A stretch of DNA of 6,576 bases from Ferruginibacter sp. (GCA_030831725.1 JAURKN010000200.1:1-6576), one strand, 5' to 3'. Shown: positions 1 to 6,465, numbered from the stretch's first letter. The notes: a model not told the origin generated them from the sequence alone. Translations and numbers: made by a program.

Positions 1-1
1 G

Positions 2-625
2 CAGACTGGGAAATATATCATCTACCAATTGGACTCCCTGGTTTATGTTGCCTTCGGAACAAGAGACACCACAATTCGTTATCAGGTTAAATATGAAACC
101 GACAGTTTGATCCAGGACAATCTTGGAAGATCGGCTTATCGTGTATTCCGTTTCATCAGAAAAAATGAAAACGAGAATTGGACACCAGACGCAACCTTCA
201 TGTCGATAGCAACCAATAATCAAGTAGAATTTGTAGAGAACAATTTGCGTTTTATCAAGCTGAAATCACCCATTGTGAATGGATTCAGCTGGAAAGGCAA
301 TTCTTTCATCGATACCTATTCTGCCAATTCACCGGTCAGGTATTTGGATAATTGGGATTATACATATGAATCTGTTGGTGAATCTCAATTGATTGGTAGC
401 AATACCATTGAAAACTGCATTTCCATATTGCAAAGAGATGAAGTGATCGGTCTGCCCGACCAACCAGATAGTTATAGCGAAATCAATTACAGCAAAGAAG
501 TGTATGCCAAAGGAATAGGATTGGTCTATAAAAAATTCAACCATAAGGAGTATCAACCCAACAATGGCGGCTACGTGGCGGAAGGATCCTATGGCATTAC
601 CCTCACCATGATTGACCATAATTGA
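2..625 (+). CDS. Hypothetical protein, 5'-truncated by the window edge
   Basis: The reading frame is open from the first bases, so the gene starts outside the window; 207 residues and the TGA stop are visible. The TTG at 29 is internal, because the frame upstream of it already reads TGKYIIYQLDS and has no start. The protein is rich in aromatic residues and short beta-strand-like stretches, with no transmembrane segment in the visible part. It ends in GITLTMIDHN. From memory, this pattern (GKYIIYQLDSLV near the front, an NNLRFIKL core, a GxWKGN-like turn, and a C-terminus of GLVYK followed by an IDHN end) resembles anonymous exported or lipid-anchored proteins widespread in Chitinophagia-like genomes. 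The signal peptide that would confirm export lies outside the window. No enzymatic motif was recognised and no function is proposed. Only 3 bases separate it from the acetyltransferase gene downstream, so the two are probably co-transcribed. Confidence 0.8.
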   Translation, partial: QTGKYIIYQLDSLVYVAFGTRDTTIRYQVKYETDSLIQDNLGRSAYRVFRFIRKNENENWTPDATFMSIATNNQVEFVENNLRFIKLKSPIVNGFSWKGNSFIDTYSANSPVRYLDNWDYTYESVGESQLIGSNTIENCISILQRDEVIGLPDQPDSYSEINYSKEVYAKGIGLVYKKFNHKEYQPNNGGYVAEGSYGITLTMIDHN

Positions 626-628
626 TAC

Positions 629-1108
629 ATGAAGGTTTCCTTAAGACAAGCTGAAGAATCGGACTGCCCAAGATTGCTCGAGTTGATTCGGGAACTGGCT
701 GAATATGAAAAAGCGCCTGAGGCGGTGACCGTGGACATCCACCATTTTACAGAAAGTGGATTTGGTGAAAAACCGGTTTGGTGGGCTTGGGTGGCAGAAG
801 TGGAAGAAGAGCCCGGAAAATCAATAATTGCGGGATTTGCACTGTATTATATCCGATACAGCACCTGGAAAGGGCAACAAATGTACCTCGAAGACATCAT
901 CGTTACTGAAAAAATGAGGGGAAAAGGCCTGGGCACCCTACTTTTTGAAAAATTAATCTCTATTTGCCAACATTCACGGTTTCAGGGTATTCGCTGGCAG
1001 GTTTTGGATTGGAATGCTCCCGCCATCCGATTTTATGAAAAATTTGAGGGGGTAAGTTTCGACGGAGAATGGCTTAACGTCGGAATTGACATGTCAGGCA
1101 ACAAATAA
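629..1108 (+). CDS. GNAT N-acetyltransferase, SSAT/SAT2-like (diamine or thialysine type)
   Basis: A 159-residue GNAT-fold enzyme expected to move acetyl from acetyl-CoA to an amine. Seen in the sequence: the N-terminal beta strand and helix (MKVSLRQAEESDCPRLLELI), the LAEYEKAPEAV segment at about 23-33 typical of the SSAT/SAT2 branch, beta strand 4 with YLEDIIV at 86-92, the acetyl-CoA pyrophosphate loop RGKGLG at 97-102, and LDWNAPAIRFYEKFE at 126-140 with Tyr136 at the position of the usual GNAT general acid. Length matches the family. In known relatives the substrate is spermidine or spermine (SSAT) or the lysine analogue thialysine and related small amines (SAT2); the sequence alone does not decide between them. 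The protein is cytosolic, with no signal peptide. The ATG at 629 lies 3 bases after the upstream stop, which suggests translational coupling. The product has no obvious metabolic link to its neighbours. Confidence 0.9.
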   Translation: MKVSLRQAEESDCPRLLELIRELAEYEKAPEAVTVDIHHFTESGFGEKPVWWAWVAEVEEEPGKSIIAGFALYYIRYSTWKGQQMYLEDIIVTEKMRGKGLGTLLFEKLISICQHSRFQGIRWQVLDWNAPAIRFYEKFEGVSFDGEWLNVGIDMSGNK

Positions 1109-1124
1109 GAAGACCATAGACTCT

Positions 1125-1132
1125 TACCTTTG
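1125..1132 (+). promoter_or_regulatory. Bacteroidota -7 promoter box for the lipoprotein gene
   Basis: TACCTTTG is an exact match to the Bacteroidota primary-sigma -7 consensus TAnnTTTG and ends 28 bases before the ATG at 1161. No good -33 TTG lies at the usual distance, so only the -7 half is supported. It lies downstream of the TTG at 1086, which argues against that codon as the start. The identical octamer precedes the isocitrate dehydrogenase gene at 3108. Confidence 0.6.
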
Positions 1133-1160
1133 CCATTCAATAATTTTAAAAAAATCAAGC

Positions 1161-2966
1161 ATGTTGAAAAAAACAAAATTCTTGCTCGCTGTCATTCTTT
1201 TTTTTGGACTGACTTCATGCCAGAAAGAGATCAATGAAATAACCACCATCAGTACCGGTGTAGTTCCAGACCTGACTACCAGGGTAAATGCTTCTGTAAG
1301 TGGATTTGTCACTGACGAGAACAACCTTCCTGTTTCAGGAGCTCCCGTTACTTTTGGGAATGCCACAACCAGCACCGATGAATACGGATATTTCAGATTT
1401 AACAATCAGAGTGTGGTAAAAACTGCAGCAGTGATAACCGTAAAAGCCAATGGTTATTTCAATGGTATCAAAACCGTAATTGCCGAACAGAATCGCTCAT
1501 CTTTTGTACGTATCAAGTTGATACCCAAAACAAATCAGGGAAATTTTAACGGAGCAGCCGGAGGAACCGTCACCTTAACCAATGGACTAAGCATCAGTTT
1601 CCCGGCCAATGCCATCATCAACCCAATATCTTCCAATAACAATCCATACACAGGCGTCGTAAATGTTTCCGCCTCATGGATCAATCCAACCGCACAGGAT
1701 CTGGCAATGATCATGCCTGGTGATTTGAGAGGCATCGATGCCAATGGAACAATGAAAGTCTTGCAAACTTTTGGAATGGCTGCTGTTGAGTTATTCTCCC
1801 CTTCCGGAGACAAACTGCAAATCGCACCCGGTAGCAAAGCGACCATCAGCTTCCCTATACCTGCAGCAATAAGTTCAACCGCACCTTCAAACATTCCTTT
1901 ATGGCATTTTGATGAAGAAACAGGACTTTGGAGAGAAGAAGGATTTGCAACCAAAAATGGGAGTTCTTATGTGGGAGAAGTAAGTCATTTTTCTTTCTGG
2001 AATTGTGATGTGCCCAGCAATTTCGTTCAGTTCAACTGCACGGTGTTAAATGCCGATGGCGCTCCAGTTCCTTTTGCTTGGGTTAAAATATCCCATGTCA
2101 ATAATCCTTATAATTCAGCATATGGCATCACAGACTCATCCGGATACGTTTCTGGAGCTATTCCCAACAACAGCCAGTTAAAACTGGAAATTTTCACCGA
2201 CCTGAACTGCGGAACCCCTGTTTACACACAAACATTCTCAACTTCAAATGTGAATATTTCACTCGGCAACATCACCATTCCATCTACCTCAATAGTAATG
2301 GCCAATGTAACTGGAACGGTTGTTGATTGCTCAAATGGTCCCGTAACCAATGGATTCCTGATCATGCTTAAAAACGGATCATACTATCGTTACAGTCTCA
2401 ACGCAAGTGGGGCGTATTCATTTTCGACTTCTCTTTGCAACGGACCGGAAAACGTCAGCTTGATTGGAGAAGACATTACTTCAGGTCAGCAGAGCACCCC
2501 TCTTTCATTTACCATCAATAGTGGCAATAATAGTGTAAATCAAATTCAGGCGTGCGGTAATTCGACCCAACAGTTTTTCAACTATACTATCAATGGTGCG
2601 AGCTACAGCATTTCTTATCCGGCTGACAGTTTATTTTCATTCCCTAACCCTCAAACGAATCCGCCAAGAATAGAAGTACACGCTCAAAGAACCACACCAT
2701 CAGTACCTCCAACATATAACAACATTTCCATCGGATTCAGTTCAGTTGGAATTGCAGTTGGATCAGCCCAAAATATGACTTTGTTTTATACTTCAAACAT
2801 CAATGACTCTACAAATTTCAGCACACCGATTCCCGTAAACATAACCGAATATGGTGCGATTGGACAATTCATTGCTGGTAATTTTTCCGGATCATTGATT
2901 GGTGCATTGCCAACCAGTACCATTTACAATGTAACGGGCAGCTTCAGGGTAAGAAGATCCCAATAA
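1161..2966 (+). CDS. Multidomain lipoprotein with carboxypeptidase-regulatory-like and ZU5/FAM171-like beta domains
   Basis: A 601-residue cell-envelope lipoprotein. Residues 1-20 form a type II signal peptide: positive MLKKTK, a hydrophobic stretch, and the lipobox LTSC with Cys20 as the predicted lipidated residue. The mature start QKEINEI is charged, which could act as a Bacteroidota surface-export signal (inference). Domains in order: a carboxypeptidase-regulatory-like beta sandwich at about 44-121 (SGFVTDENNLPVSGAPVTF, then DEYGYFRF); a central region at about 129-285 that opens with a GGTVTLTNGLSISFPANAI motif and ends in HFSFWNCD, resembling ZU5/FAM171-type beta domains; a second regulatory-like domain at about 289-372 (NADGAPVPFAWVKIS, DSSGYVSG); a third at about 380-465; and an unassigned C-terminal domain from about 470. 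No catalytic motif is visible, so a structural, binding or adhesion role is likely but unproven. The ATG at 1161 is preferred over the in-frame TTG at 1086 because it begins the signal peptide and follows the promoter box. The gene appears to be monocistronic. Confidence 0.9.
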   Translation: MLKKTKFLLAVILFFGLTSCQKEINEITTISTGVVPDLTTRVNASVSGFVTDENNLPVSGAPVTFGNATTSTDEYGYFRFNNQSVVKTAAVITVKANGYFNGIKTVIAEQNRSSFVRIKLIPKTNQGNFNGAAGGTVTLTNGLSISFPANAIINPISSNNNPYTGVVNVSASWINPTAQDLAMIMPGDLRGIDANGTMKVLQTFGMAAVELFSPSGDKLQIAPGSKATISFPIPAAISSTAPSNIPLWHFDEETGLWREEGFATKNGSSYVGEVSHFSFWNCDVPSNFVQFNCTVLNADGAPVPFAWVKISHVNNPYNSAYGITDSSGYVSGAIPNNSQLKLEIFTDLNCGTPVYTQTFSTSNVNISLGNITIPSTSIVMANVTGTVVDCSNGPVTNGFLIMLKNGSYYRYSLNASGAYSFSTSLCNGPENVSLIGEDITSGQQSTPLSFTINSGNNSVNQIQACGNSTQQFFNYTINGASYSISYPADSLFSFPNPQTNPPRIEVHAQRTTPSVPPTYNNISIGFSSVGIAVGSAQNMTLFYTSNINDSTNFSTPIPVNITEYGAIGQFIAGNFSGSLIGALPTSTIYNVTGSFRVRRSQ

Positions 2967-2987
2967 TTTTTTCAAACATTTTTTTTC

Positions 2988-3017
2988 AAAACCCGTGTGT
3001 AACAACACGGTTTTTTT
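2988..3017 (+). terminator. Rho-independent terminator after the lipoprotein gene
   Basis: The stem CCGTGT (2993-2998) pairs with ACACGG (3005-3010) around a 6-base loop. It is preceded by A residues and followed by seven T residues (3011-3017). With one bulged C (2992) the A-tract also pairs with the T-tract and lengthens the stem. It starts 22 bases after the TAA at 2964-2966 and separates the lipoprotein gene from the dehydrogenase gene that follows. Confidence 0.8.
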
Positions 3018-3084
3018 ATTTCCAATTGACAATAGTCATTCCGACAATCTTTACTATGGGCTATATTTTCCAAAAAGCTTGAAT

Positions 3085-3092
3085 TACCTTTG
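3085..3092 (+). promoter_or_regulatory. Bacteroidota -7 promoter box for the bacterial-type isocitrate dehydrogenase gene
   Basis: TACCTTTG matches the TAnnTTTG consensus exactly and ends 15 bases before the ATG at 3108, implying a very short leader. The following bases (CAAAAAATTTGAACC) are A/T-rich with no Shine-Dalgarno sequence, as is usual in this phylum. A convincing -33 TTG at the normal spacing is not seen. The box lies downstream of the terminator at 2988-3017, so the gene has its own transcription unit. Confidence 0.65.
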
Positions 3093-3107
3093 CAAAAAAT
3101 TTGAACC

Positions 3108-4373
3108 ATGGCATCCAAAATAACAATGGGCGAACACGGTCAGCTTCAAGTGCCCGAGAATCCAACGATTCCTTTCATAGAAGGCGACGGCATCGGTCCG
3201 GATATCTGGAGCGCCAGTGTCAGGGTATTTGATGCTGCAATCGAAAAAGCGTATTCAGGCAAAAGAAAAATTCAATGGTTGAAAGTATTGGCAGGTGAAG
3301 AATCATTCAAACAAAATGGTTCATGGATGCCCGATGCGACCATGGATGCTTTCAAGGAATATCTCGTTTCCATAAAGGGACCTCTCACTACTCCTGTTGG
3401 AGGCGGAATCAGAAGTCTGAATGTGGCTTTGCGTCAGGAATTGGATTTGTATGTTTGCCTTCGTCCGGTTCGCTATTTTGAAGGAACCCCTTCACCAATG
3501 TGGCAACCCGAAAAGGTTAACATGACCATATTCAGAGAGAACACCGAGGATATTTATGCAGGAATCGAATACATGGCAGGCACGGAGGAATCAAGAAAAT
3601 TATTGAACTTCCTCACCCAGGAACTGGGTGTGAAAAAAATTCGTTTCCCGGAAACATCCTCATTCGGCATCAAGCCCGTCAGTCAACAAGGCAGCGAAAG
3701 ATTGATTAGATCTGCCATTCAATATGCCATAGATAATAAGCTGCCTTCTGTCACTATAGTTCACAAGGGCAACATCATGAAGTTTACTGAGGGTGCTTTT
3801 AAAAACTGGGGATATGATTTGGCCGAGACTGAATTTGCGGGAGATGTTTACACTTGGCGTCAATGGGAAAAAACGAAGTCGGAAAGTGGTGAAGCGGTTG
3901 CCAATGAAGAAATGCGCATCAGTGCCATAGGTGGCAAGGTGATTATAAAAGATGCTATCGCTGATAATTTCCTTCAACAAGCCATGCTTGCTCCTCAAGA
4001 TTACAGCGTAATTGCCACCTTGAATTTGAATGGCGATTATATCAGTGACGCACTTGCCGCTCAGGTAGGTGGAATCGGTATAGCACCCGGAGCCAATATC
4101 AATTACCAAACCGGACATGCCGTATTCGAAGCCACACATGGCACTGCTCCGAAATTTGCCAATACCAATACTATGAATCCATGTTCTGTGATCTTAAGTG
4201 GAGTGATGATGCTGGAATATATGGGTTGGAAAGAAGCTGCTGAGCTGATTACCAACGCAGTTGGTCGTACCATCAGAAACAAGACTGTTACCATCGACTT
4301 TTATAACCTCATGAAAGAAGGCACATTATTGAAAACGAGTGAATTTGGTGATGAGCTAATCAAAAACTTATAA
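3108..4373 (+). CDS. icd: Isocitrate dehydrogenase, bacterial (E. coli/B. subtilis Icd) type; cofactor uncertain
   Basis: A 421-residue cytosolic TCA-cycle enzyme converting isocitrate to 2-oxoglutarate and CO2; E. coli Icd has 416 residues. Clearly conserved blocks: IPFIEGDGIGPDIW (21-34), KGPLTTPVGGGIRSLNVALR (90-109), and LNLNGDYISDALAAQVGGIG (305-324). Substrate residues align with E. coli: Ser103 (S113), Asn105 (N115), Arg109 (R119), Arg119 (R129), Arg143 (R153), Tyr150 (Y160), Lys220 (K230), and the metal-binding Asp286, Asp310 and Asp314 (D283, D307, D311). About 13 extra residues near 246-272 resemble the longer loop of B. subtilis Icd. The cofactor pocket is unusual. His344 and Lys349 match E. 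coli H339 and K344, but R292, Y345, Y391 and R395 are replaced by Ala295, Phe350, Ile396 and Asn400. NADP use is therefore not safe to assume. Ser103 is the residue that AceK phosphorylates in E. coli; no aceK is present here. The gene converges with a second isocitrate dehydrogenase gene of a different subfamily. Confidence 0.96.
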   Translation: MASKITMGEHGQLQVPENPTIPFIEGDGIGPDIWSASVRVFDAAIEKAYSGKRKIQWLKVLAGEESFKQNGSWMPDATMDAFKEYLVSIKGPLTTPVGGGIRSLNVALRQELDLYVCLRPVRYFEGTPSPMWQPEKVNMTIFRENTEDIYAGIEYMAGTEESRKLLNFLTQELGVKKIRFPETSSFGIKPVSQQGSERLIRSAIQYAIDNKLPSVTIVHKGNIMKFTEGAFKNWGYDLAETEFAGDVYTWRQWEKTKSESGEAVANEEMRISAIGGKVIIKDAIADNFLQQAMLAPQDYSVIATLNLNGDYISDALAAQVGGIGIAPGANINYQTGHAVFEATHGTAPKFANTNTMNPCSVILSGVMMLEYMGWKEAAELITNAVGRTIRNKTVTIDFYNLMKEGTLLKTSEFGDELIKNL

Positions 4374-4398
4374 CGCAAAATCGTTTGAAAAGTATACC

Positions 4399-4438
4399 TA
4401 ATAAAAAAGGTGCAGTTTAAACTGTACCTTTTTTATTA
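4399..4438. terminator. Bidirectional intrinsic terminator between the convergent dehydrogenase genes
   Basis: A 40-base palindrome centred between 4418 and 4419 pairs throughout, except for one G-T wobble (4412/4425). The core CAGTTT/AAACTG is flanked by GGTG/TACC and then by an A6 tract (4403-4408) facing a T6 tract (4429-4434). Each strand therefore carries a hairpin followed by a U run. It begins 25 bases after the + strand stop and ends 12 bases before the - strand stop, so it can end both transcripts. Confidence 0.88.
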
Positions 4439-4450
4439 ACGCTTTAGGAT

Positions 4451-5683
4451 TTAGAATCCCATCTTAATTTTCAAATTGGAATCTATCGCATCCAAAAATT
4501 CTTCGGTATACAAATAATGTTCTCCGTGAGAAACCTTGTTCCCGTGAATACACACAGCAAGATCTTTGGTCATTTTACCGCTTTCAACGGTTTCAATACA
4601 AACGGCTTCGAGAGCGTTGCAGAAATCAATCAATGGCTGGTTGTTGTCTAATTTTCCTCTGAATGCAAGTCCTCTTGTCCAAGCGAAAATAGAAGCGATC
4701 GGATTTGTGCTGGTTGGCTTACCGGCTTGATGATCGCGATAATGACGCGTTACGGTACCGTGTGCCGCCTCCGCTTCGAGGGTCTTTCCGTCGGGGGTAA
4801 CCAACACCGAAGTCATCAATCCCAGTGAACCAAAACCCTGTGCTACTGTATCACTCTGCACATCACCATCGTAGTTCTTACAAGCCCATACAAAATTTCC
4901 GTTCCATTTCAACGCACTCGCAACCATATCATCAATCAATCTGTGCTCATATGTGATTCCCGCAGCGTCAAAAGAAGCCTTGAATTCATTCTGATACACC
5001 TCTTCAAAAATATCTTTAAACCTTCCATCGTATTTTTTCAAAATGGTGTTCTTGGTAGAAAGATAAAGTGGCCATTTTTTACTAAGCGCCATGTTAAAGC
5101 AGCTGCGTGCGAATCCGTAAATGCTTTCATCTGTATTGTACATGGTCATGGCTACGCCGTCTCCCTTATAGTTATATACTTCGAAGACCTGTGGCTCTCC
5201 TCCACCTTCAGGTGTGAAAGTCATGGTCAGCTTTCCTTTACCTTTGATAACGGTATCGGTTGCACGATACTGATCTCCGAAAGCATGACGACCTACTATG
5301 ATGGGTGCTGTCCAGTTGGTCACCAGTCTTGGAACGTTATTCATGACAATCGGCTCACGGAAAACCGTTCCGTCGAGAATGTTACGGATGGTTCCATTTG
5401 GACTCTTCCACATTTGCTTGAGACCGAACTCTTTTACTCGAGCTTCATCAGGGGTGATTGTGGCGCACTTGATGCCTACTCCACATGCTTTGATGGCATT
5501 CGCAGCATCGATGGTCACCTGATCGTTGGTTTCATCCCTGTATTCCATTCCAAGATCAAAATATTGAATGGGAACCTCTATGTAAGGAAGGATGAGTTTG
5601 TCTTTGATAAATTTCCAGATGATTCTTGTCATCTCGTCACCGTCTAATTCAACAACGGGATTGGCTACTTTGATTTTCGACAT
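4451..5683 (-). CDS. icd: NADP-dependent isocitrate dehydrogenase, eukaryote-like (IDH1/IDH2) type
   Basis: A 410-residue cytosolic enzyme catalysing oxidative decarboxylation of isocitrate to 2-oxoglutarate with NADPH formation, of the homodimeric subfamily that includes human IDH1 (414 residues). Identity to the human protein is high and numbering is almost the same: Thr77, Ser94, Asn96, Arg100, Arg109, Arg132 and Tyr139 are all in place for substrate binding. Lys211 corresponds to human K212, and Asp274 and Asp278 to the metal ligands D275 and D279. Arg313-His314 in the GTVTRHYR block match the R314/H315 pair that binds the NADP 2'-phosphate. Conserved stretches such as STKNTILKKYDGRFKDIF (209-226) and WACKNYDGDVQSD (266-278) make the family certain. 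The ATG at 5683 gives the family's normal N-terminus. It belongs to a different subfamily from the convergent icd gene, so the pair is not a recent duplication. Its upstream region is shared with a divergent transposase and its repeats. Confidence 0.97.
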   Translation of the reverse strand: MSKIKVANPVVELDGDEMTRIIWKFIKDKLILPYIEVPIQYFDLGMEYRDETNDQVTIDAANAIKACGVGIKCATITPDEARVKEFGLKQMWKSPNGTIRNILDGTVFREPIVMNNVPRLVTNWTAPIIVGRHAFGDQYRATDTVIKGKGKLTMTFTPEGGGEPQVFEVYNYKGDGVAMTMYNTDESIYGFARSCFNMALSKKWPLYLSTKNTILKKYDGRFKDIFEEVYQNEFKASFDAAGITYEHRLIDDMVASALKWNGNFVWACKNYDGDVQSDTVAQGFGSLGLMTSVLVTPDGKTLEAEAAHGTVTRHYRDHQAGKPTSTNPIASIFAWTRGLAFRGKLDNNQPLIDFCNALEAVCIETVESGKMTKDLAVCIHGNKVSHGEHYLYTEEFLDAIDSNLKIKMGF

Positions 5684-5698
5684 ATGAATAAATTTGTG

Positions 5699-5706
5699 CG
5701 AATTTA
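5699..5706 (-). promoter_or_regulatory. Possible -7 box for the - strand isocitrate dehydrogenase gene
   Basis: Read on the - strand this is TAAATTCG, one mismatch from TAnnTTTG, 15 bases upstream of the ATG at 5683. That is the same spacing as for the other isocitrate dehydrogenase gene. No good -33 element is seen, so this is a weak call. It lies just inside the first repeat unit, which begins at 5716. Confidence 0.3.
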
Positions 5707-5715
5707 CGGAAAAAA

Positions 5716-5767
5716 CTGCCTTAGTTTGGTGTACCCACTGCCTTTGTTGTTGTACCTACCAACAAAG
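5716..5767 (+). repeat. RAYT-associated composite repeat, unit 1 (half-site plus palindrome)
   Basis: The half-site CTGCCTTAGTTTGGTGTACC (5716-5735) is followed by a second copy, CTGCCTTTGTTGTTGTACC (5738-5756). The second copy forms a palindrome with its inverted arm: CTTTGTTG (5742-5749) pairs with CAACAAAG (5760-5767). The unit lies 33 bases from the start codon of the divergent isocitrate dehydrogenase gene. The same half-site-then-palindrome order recurs at 5799-5852 and 6455-6496. A reading as a REP-like substrate of the neighbouring HUH transposase is inference from position and structure. Confidence 0.7.
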
Positions 5768-5798
5768 AAAAATCGAAATCGTGTTTTTCCCTTTCCCA

Positions 5799-5852
5799 CT
5801 GCCTTTGTTGGTGTCCTCACCTCTGCCCTTGTTGGTGTACACACCAACAAGG
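5799..5852 (+). repeat. RAYT-associated composite repeat, unit 2 (half-site plus strong palindrome)
   Basis: The half-site CTGCCTTTGTTGGTGTCC (5799-5816) is followed 24 bases later by CTGCCCTTGTTGGTGT (5823-5838). The second copy is the left arm of a perfect 12-base inverted repeat: CCTTGTTGGTGT (5827-5838) pairs with ACACCAACAAGG (5841-5852) around AC. Short tails after units 1 and 2 also look related, both holding AATC...TCGT followed by a T run, so the two units look like a degenerate duplication. No T run follows closely enough to make a clear terminator. Confidence 0.8.
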
Positions 5853-5952
5853 AATCTCGTTTTTTCACCAGCTACTTCTTGCTTTTTCCTTTCTCAAAAG
5901 TATGCTTGTCCACTTCCCTTAGTTTCTATAGCAACCTATTTTTATTTAAAAA

Positions 5953-6465
5953 ATGCAGAAACATCCTATTCATTGGCCACAATTCTACACCGCTACCATT
6001 CTTGAATGGAAATTTCTACTCCATAATGACCTCTTTAAAAACATCATTATACAAAGCCTGAAATATCTGGTAGACAATAAAAAAATCAGACTATACGCAT
6101 ATGTGATTATGAGTAATCACATCCATCTTATTTGGCAAGCTTTACCTGAAAATGACCCCTTGAAAATAAAGCACAGCTTTATGATTTACACAGCGCAACA
6201 CATGAAGATGGAATTAATAAAAAACAACCAGAGGTTTGTGCAAGAATTTAAAGTGGATAAAAAAAATCGAGTGTATCAGTTTTGGAAAAGAAATGCGATG
6301 TCTTTTGAGTTATTCTCTGAAAAAATTTTATTACAAAAAATGAATTACATACATAACAATCCTGTGCAAGCGGGAATGTGTAAATATCCGGAAGATTATA
6401 AATATTCGTCTGCAAGCTTTTACCATGATGGGACAGATCCATTCGGGATTGTATCTTGTTGGTGA
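5953..6465 (+). CDS. REP-associated tyrosine transposase (RAYT), Y1_Tnp/HUH family
   Basis: A 170-residue single-domain HUH transposase related to IS200/IS605 TnpA, expected to nick and rejoin single-stranded DNA at hairpin repeats. Seen: N-terminal FYTATILEWKFLL (11-23), the metal-binding HUH motif His56-Ile57-His58 inside VIMSNHIHLIW (51-61), the likely nucleophile Tyr132 in NYIHNNPVQAG (131-141), and the typical C-terminal EDYKYSSASFY (147-157). All key residues are present and the frame is intact, so it may be active. Length fits the family. The ATG at 5953 precedes the conserved region by about ten residues. The gene is visibly more A/T-rich than its neighbours, consistent with transfer. 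Composite palindromic repeats lie on both sides, and the last one starts inside the final codons, so gene and repeats form one unit. RAYTs are usually single-copy domesticated genes linked to dispersed repeats rather than free insertion sequences; which applies here cannot be told from one window. Confidence 0.93.
   Translation: MQKHPIHWPQFYTATILEWKFLLHNDLFKNIIIQSLKYLVDNKKIRLYAYVIMSNHIHLIWQALPENDPLKIKHSFMIYTAQHMKMELIKNNQRFVQEFKVDKKNRVYQFWKRNAMSFELFSEKILLQKMNYIHNNPVQAGMCKYPEDYKYSSASFYHDGTDPFGIVSCW

Noticed and set aside
1086..1160. TTG-initiated N-terminal extension of the lipoprotein
   Set aside because: It would overlap the acetyltransferase gene, lies mostly upstream of the promoter box and would bury the signal peptide 25 residues inside the protein.
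3026..3057. Sigma-70-like TTGACA plus TACTAT promoter before the isocitrate dehydrogenase gene
   Set aside because: The spacer is 20 bases and the Bacteroidota primary sigma factor uses a different -7 sequence; the TACCTTTG box closer to the gene fits better.
3408..3428. AceK-type phosphorylation control of isocitrate dehydrogenase
   Set aside because: Ser103 is conserved because it binds substrate. No aceK is present in the window, and the longer loop resembles B. subtilis Icd, which AceK modifies poorly, so regulation by phosphorylation is not supported.
4943..5647. Long + strand open frame of 234 codons opposite the isocitrate dehydrogenase gene
   Set aside because: It is a shadow of the strongly conserved - strand gene; its translation shows no domain and has many Cys, His and Ser residues typical of antisense frames.
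5716..5852. CRISPR-like array
   Set aside because: There are only four short degenerate copies, with unequal spacing (22, 61 and 24 bases), internal palindromes and no cas genes; a RAYT-linked repeat explains them better.
5684..6061. Two overlapping + strand open frames upstream of the transposase
   Set aside because: They translate the T-rich repeat region into low-complexity sequence, run into the transposase gene in other frames and match no known family.
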